Below are positions 63,456 to 64,000 of a DNA stretch of 64,000 nt, piece after piece. The stretch spans positions 241,121-305,120 of the forward strand of contig NZ_RBZQ01000006.1 of the NCBI RefSeq assembly GCF_003640395.1, read 5' to 3'. Below the pieces are notes generated by a model, which made no database searches, was not told where the DNA came from, and saw nothing but the letters and a program-made list of their open reading frames with translations. Every line of letters begins with the position of its first letter. The first letter of the stretch is position 1. Made by a program: the position numbers and the translations under genes. Origin of the DNA: Stutzerimonas urumqiensis (GTDB lineage Bacteria > Pseudomonadota > Gammaproteobacteria > Pseudomonadales > Pseudomonadaceae).

Positions 63456-64000
63456 ATGAACTTCTCACCCACTGCCATCACCTTCGTCCTGTACATCGGG
63501 GCGATGCTGCTGATCGGTTTCATCGCTTACCGCGCCACCAAGAACTTCGACGACTACATCCTCGGCGGGCGCAGCCTCGGCAGCCTGGTCACCGCGCTGT
63601 CGGCCGGTGCCTCGGACATGAGCGGCTGGCTGCTGATGGGCCTGCCGGGCGCGATCTTCGTCGCCGGGCTGTCGGAGAGCTGGATCGCCATCGGCCTGAT
63701 CGTCGGTGCCTGGCTGAACTGGCTGTTCGTCGCCGGGCGCCTGCGCGTGCACACCGAGCACAACCACAACGCGCTGACCCTGCCGGACTACTTCTCGCAC
63801 CGCTTCGAGGATGACAGCCGCCTGCTGCGCATCTTCTCGGCGCTGGTGATCCTGGTGTTCTTCACCATCTATTGCGCGTCGGGCGTGGTGGCTGGTGCGC
63901 GGCTGTTCGAGAGCACCTTCGGCGTGCCCTACGACCTGGCGCTGTGGATCGGCGCGGCGGCGACCATCCTCTACGTATTCGTCGGCGGCTTCCTCGCGGT
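63456..64000 (+). CDS. putP: Sodium/proline symporter (3' truncated by the window)
   Basis: The first 181 residues are visible. The ATG at 63456 is preceded by AACGAGG. It belongs to the sodium:solute symporter (SSS) family: TM1 SPTAITFVLYIGAMLLIGFI, the signature DDYILGGRSLGSLVTALSAG, ASDMSGWLLMGLPGAIF with the Na+/proline-site Asp and Ser/Met/Trp residues (equivalent to Asp55 region of PutP), and later TM segments. It imports proline for PutA. It lies 205 bases after putA on the same strand, as in P. aeruginosa. Confidence 0.95.
   Translation, partial: MNFSPTAITFVLYIGAMLLIGFIAYRATKNFDDYILGGRSLGSLVTALSAGASDMSGWLLMGLPGAIFVAGLSESWIAIGLIVGAWLNWLFVAGRLRVHTEHNHNALTLPDYFSHRFEDDSRLLRIFSALVILVFFTIYCASGVVAGARLFESTFGVPYDLALWIGAAATILYVFVGGFLA

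Overview
This is a high-GC (roughly 65%) gamma-proteobacterial chromosome segment whose gene content and order match the Pseudomonadaceae. The Lon-like protease / AraC regulator / putA / putP order and the ercA-hybrid kinase pair are Pseudomonas arrangements, and the nitrate genes plus REP-type repeats suggest Stutzerimonas (the P. stutzeri group). No rRNA, tRNA, transposase, integrase or CRISPR array is visible. aceK is cut by the left edge and putP by the right edge.

Layout. 1-4.2 kb: the 3' part of aceK, a PqqU/YncD-like TonB receptor and a 40-residue micro-gene. 4.2-11.2 kb: assimilatory nitrate genes on the minus strand (nitrate transporter; FAD electron-transfer subunit, nasA, cobA). 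Each transcription unit has a sigma-54-type promoter and a leader with hexaloop hairpins of the kind bound by ANTAR antiterminators such as NasT. 11.5-14.4 kb: ercA and a soluble hybrid histidine kinase. 14.5-17.3 kb: a lower-GC island with a PAAR protein, a putative cysteine-protease-like effector carrying a frameshift, an exported partner protein and a membrane-anchored CHAP amidase. 17.4-20.3 kb: acsA and a FadR-type regulator.

20.4-37.2 kb is a complete oxidative hexuronate/aldarate regulon. A TRAP transporter, a lactonase and uronate dehydrogenase form one unit. A TctABC transporter and glucarate dehydratase form a second. KdgD, 2-oxoglutarate-semialdehyde dehydrogenase, galactarate dehydratase and an aldose epimerase form a third, on the other strand. 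Together they convert uronates to aldarates, then to 5-keto-4-deoxyglucarate, then to 2-oxoglutarate. Five copies of a TNGTNNNAYNA operator precede the regulator gene and the three units, which points to the FadR-type regulator at 19.6 kb.

37.2-49 kb mixes housekeeping genes (dusA, tal, pdeM), REP-type repeats, a phosphoribosyltransferase/erythromycin-esterase-family pair and small unknown genes. It also holds a 3-kb LysR/WrbA-like/MFS cassette lying between two copies of a 333-bp piece of pdeM, and an orphan polysaccharide flippase. 49-52 kb: a CoA-acylating semialdehyde dehydrogenase and an iron alcohol dehydrogenase. 52-64 kb: a Lon-family protease, a PruR-like regulator, a four-gene operon (cupredoxin, EAL phosphodiesterase, DUF3034 outer-membrane protein, truncated-haemoglobin lipoprotein), putA and the start of putP.

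The best candidates for new biology are the dual ANTAR/sigma-54 control of nitrate assimilation, the PAAR-linked HG/AC cysteine-protease-like effector set, and the copper/haemoglobin/c-di-GMP operon.
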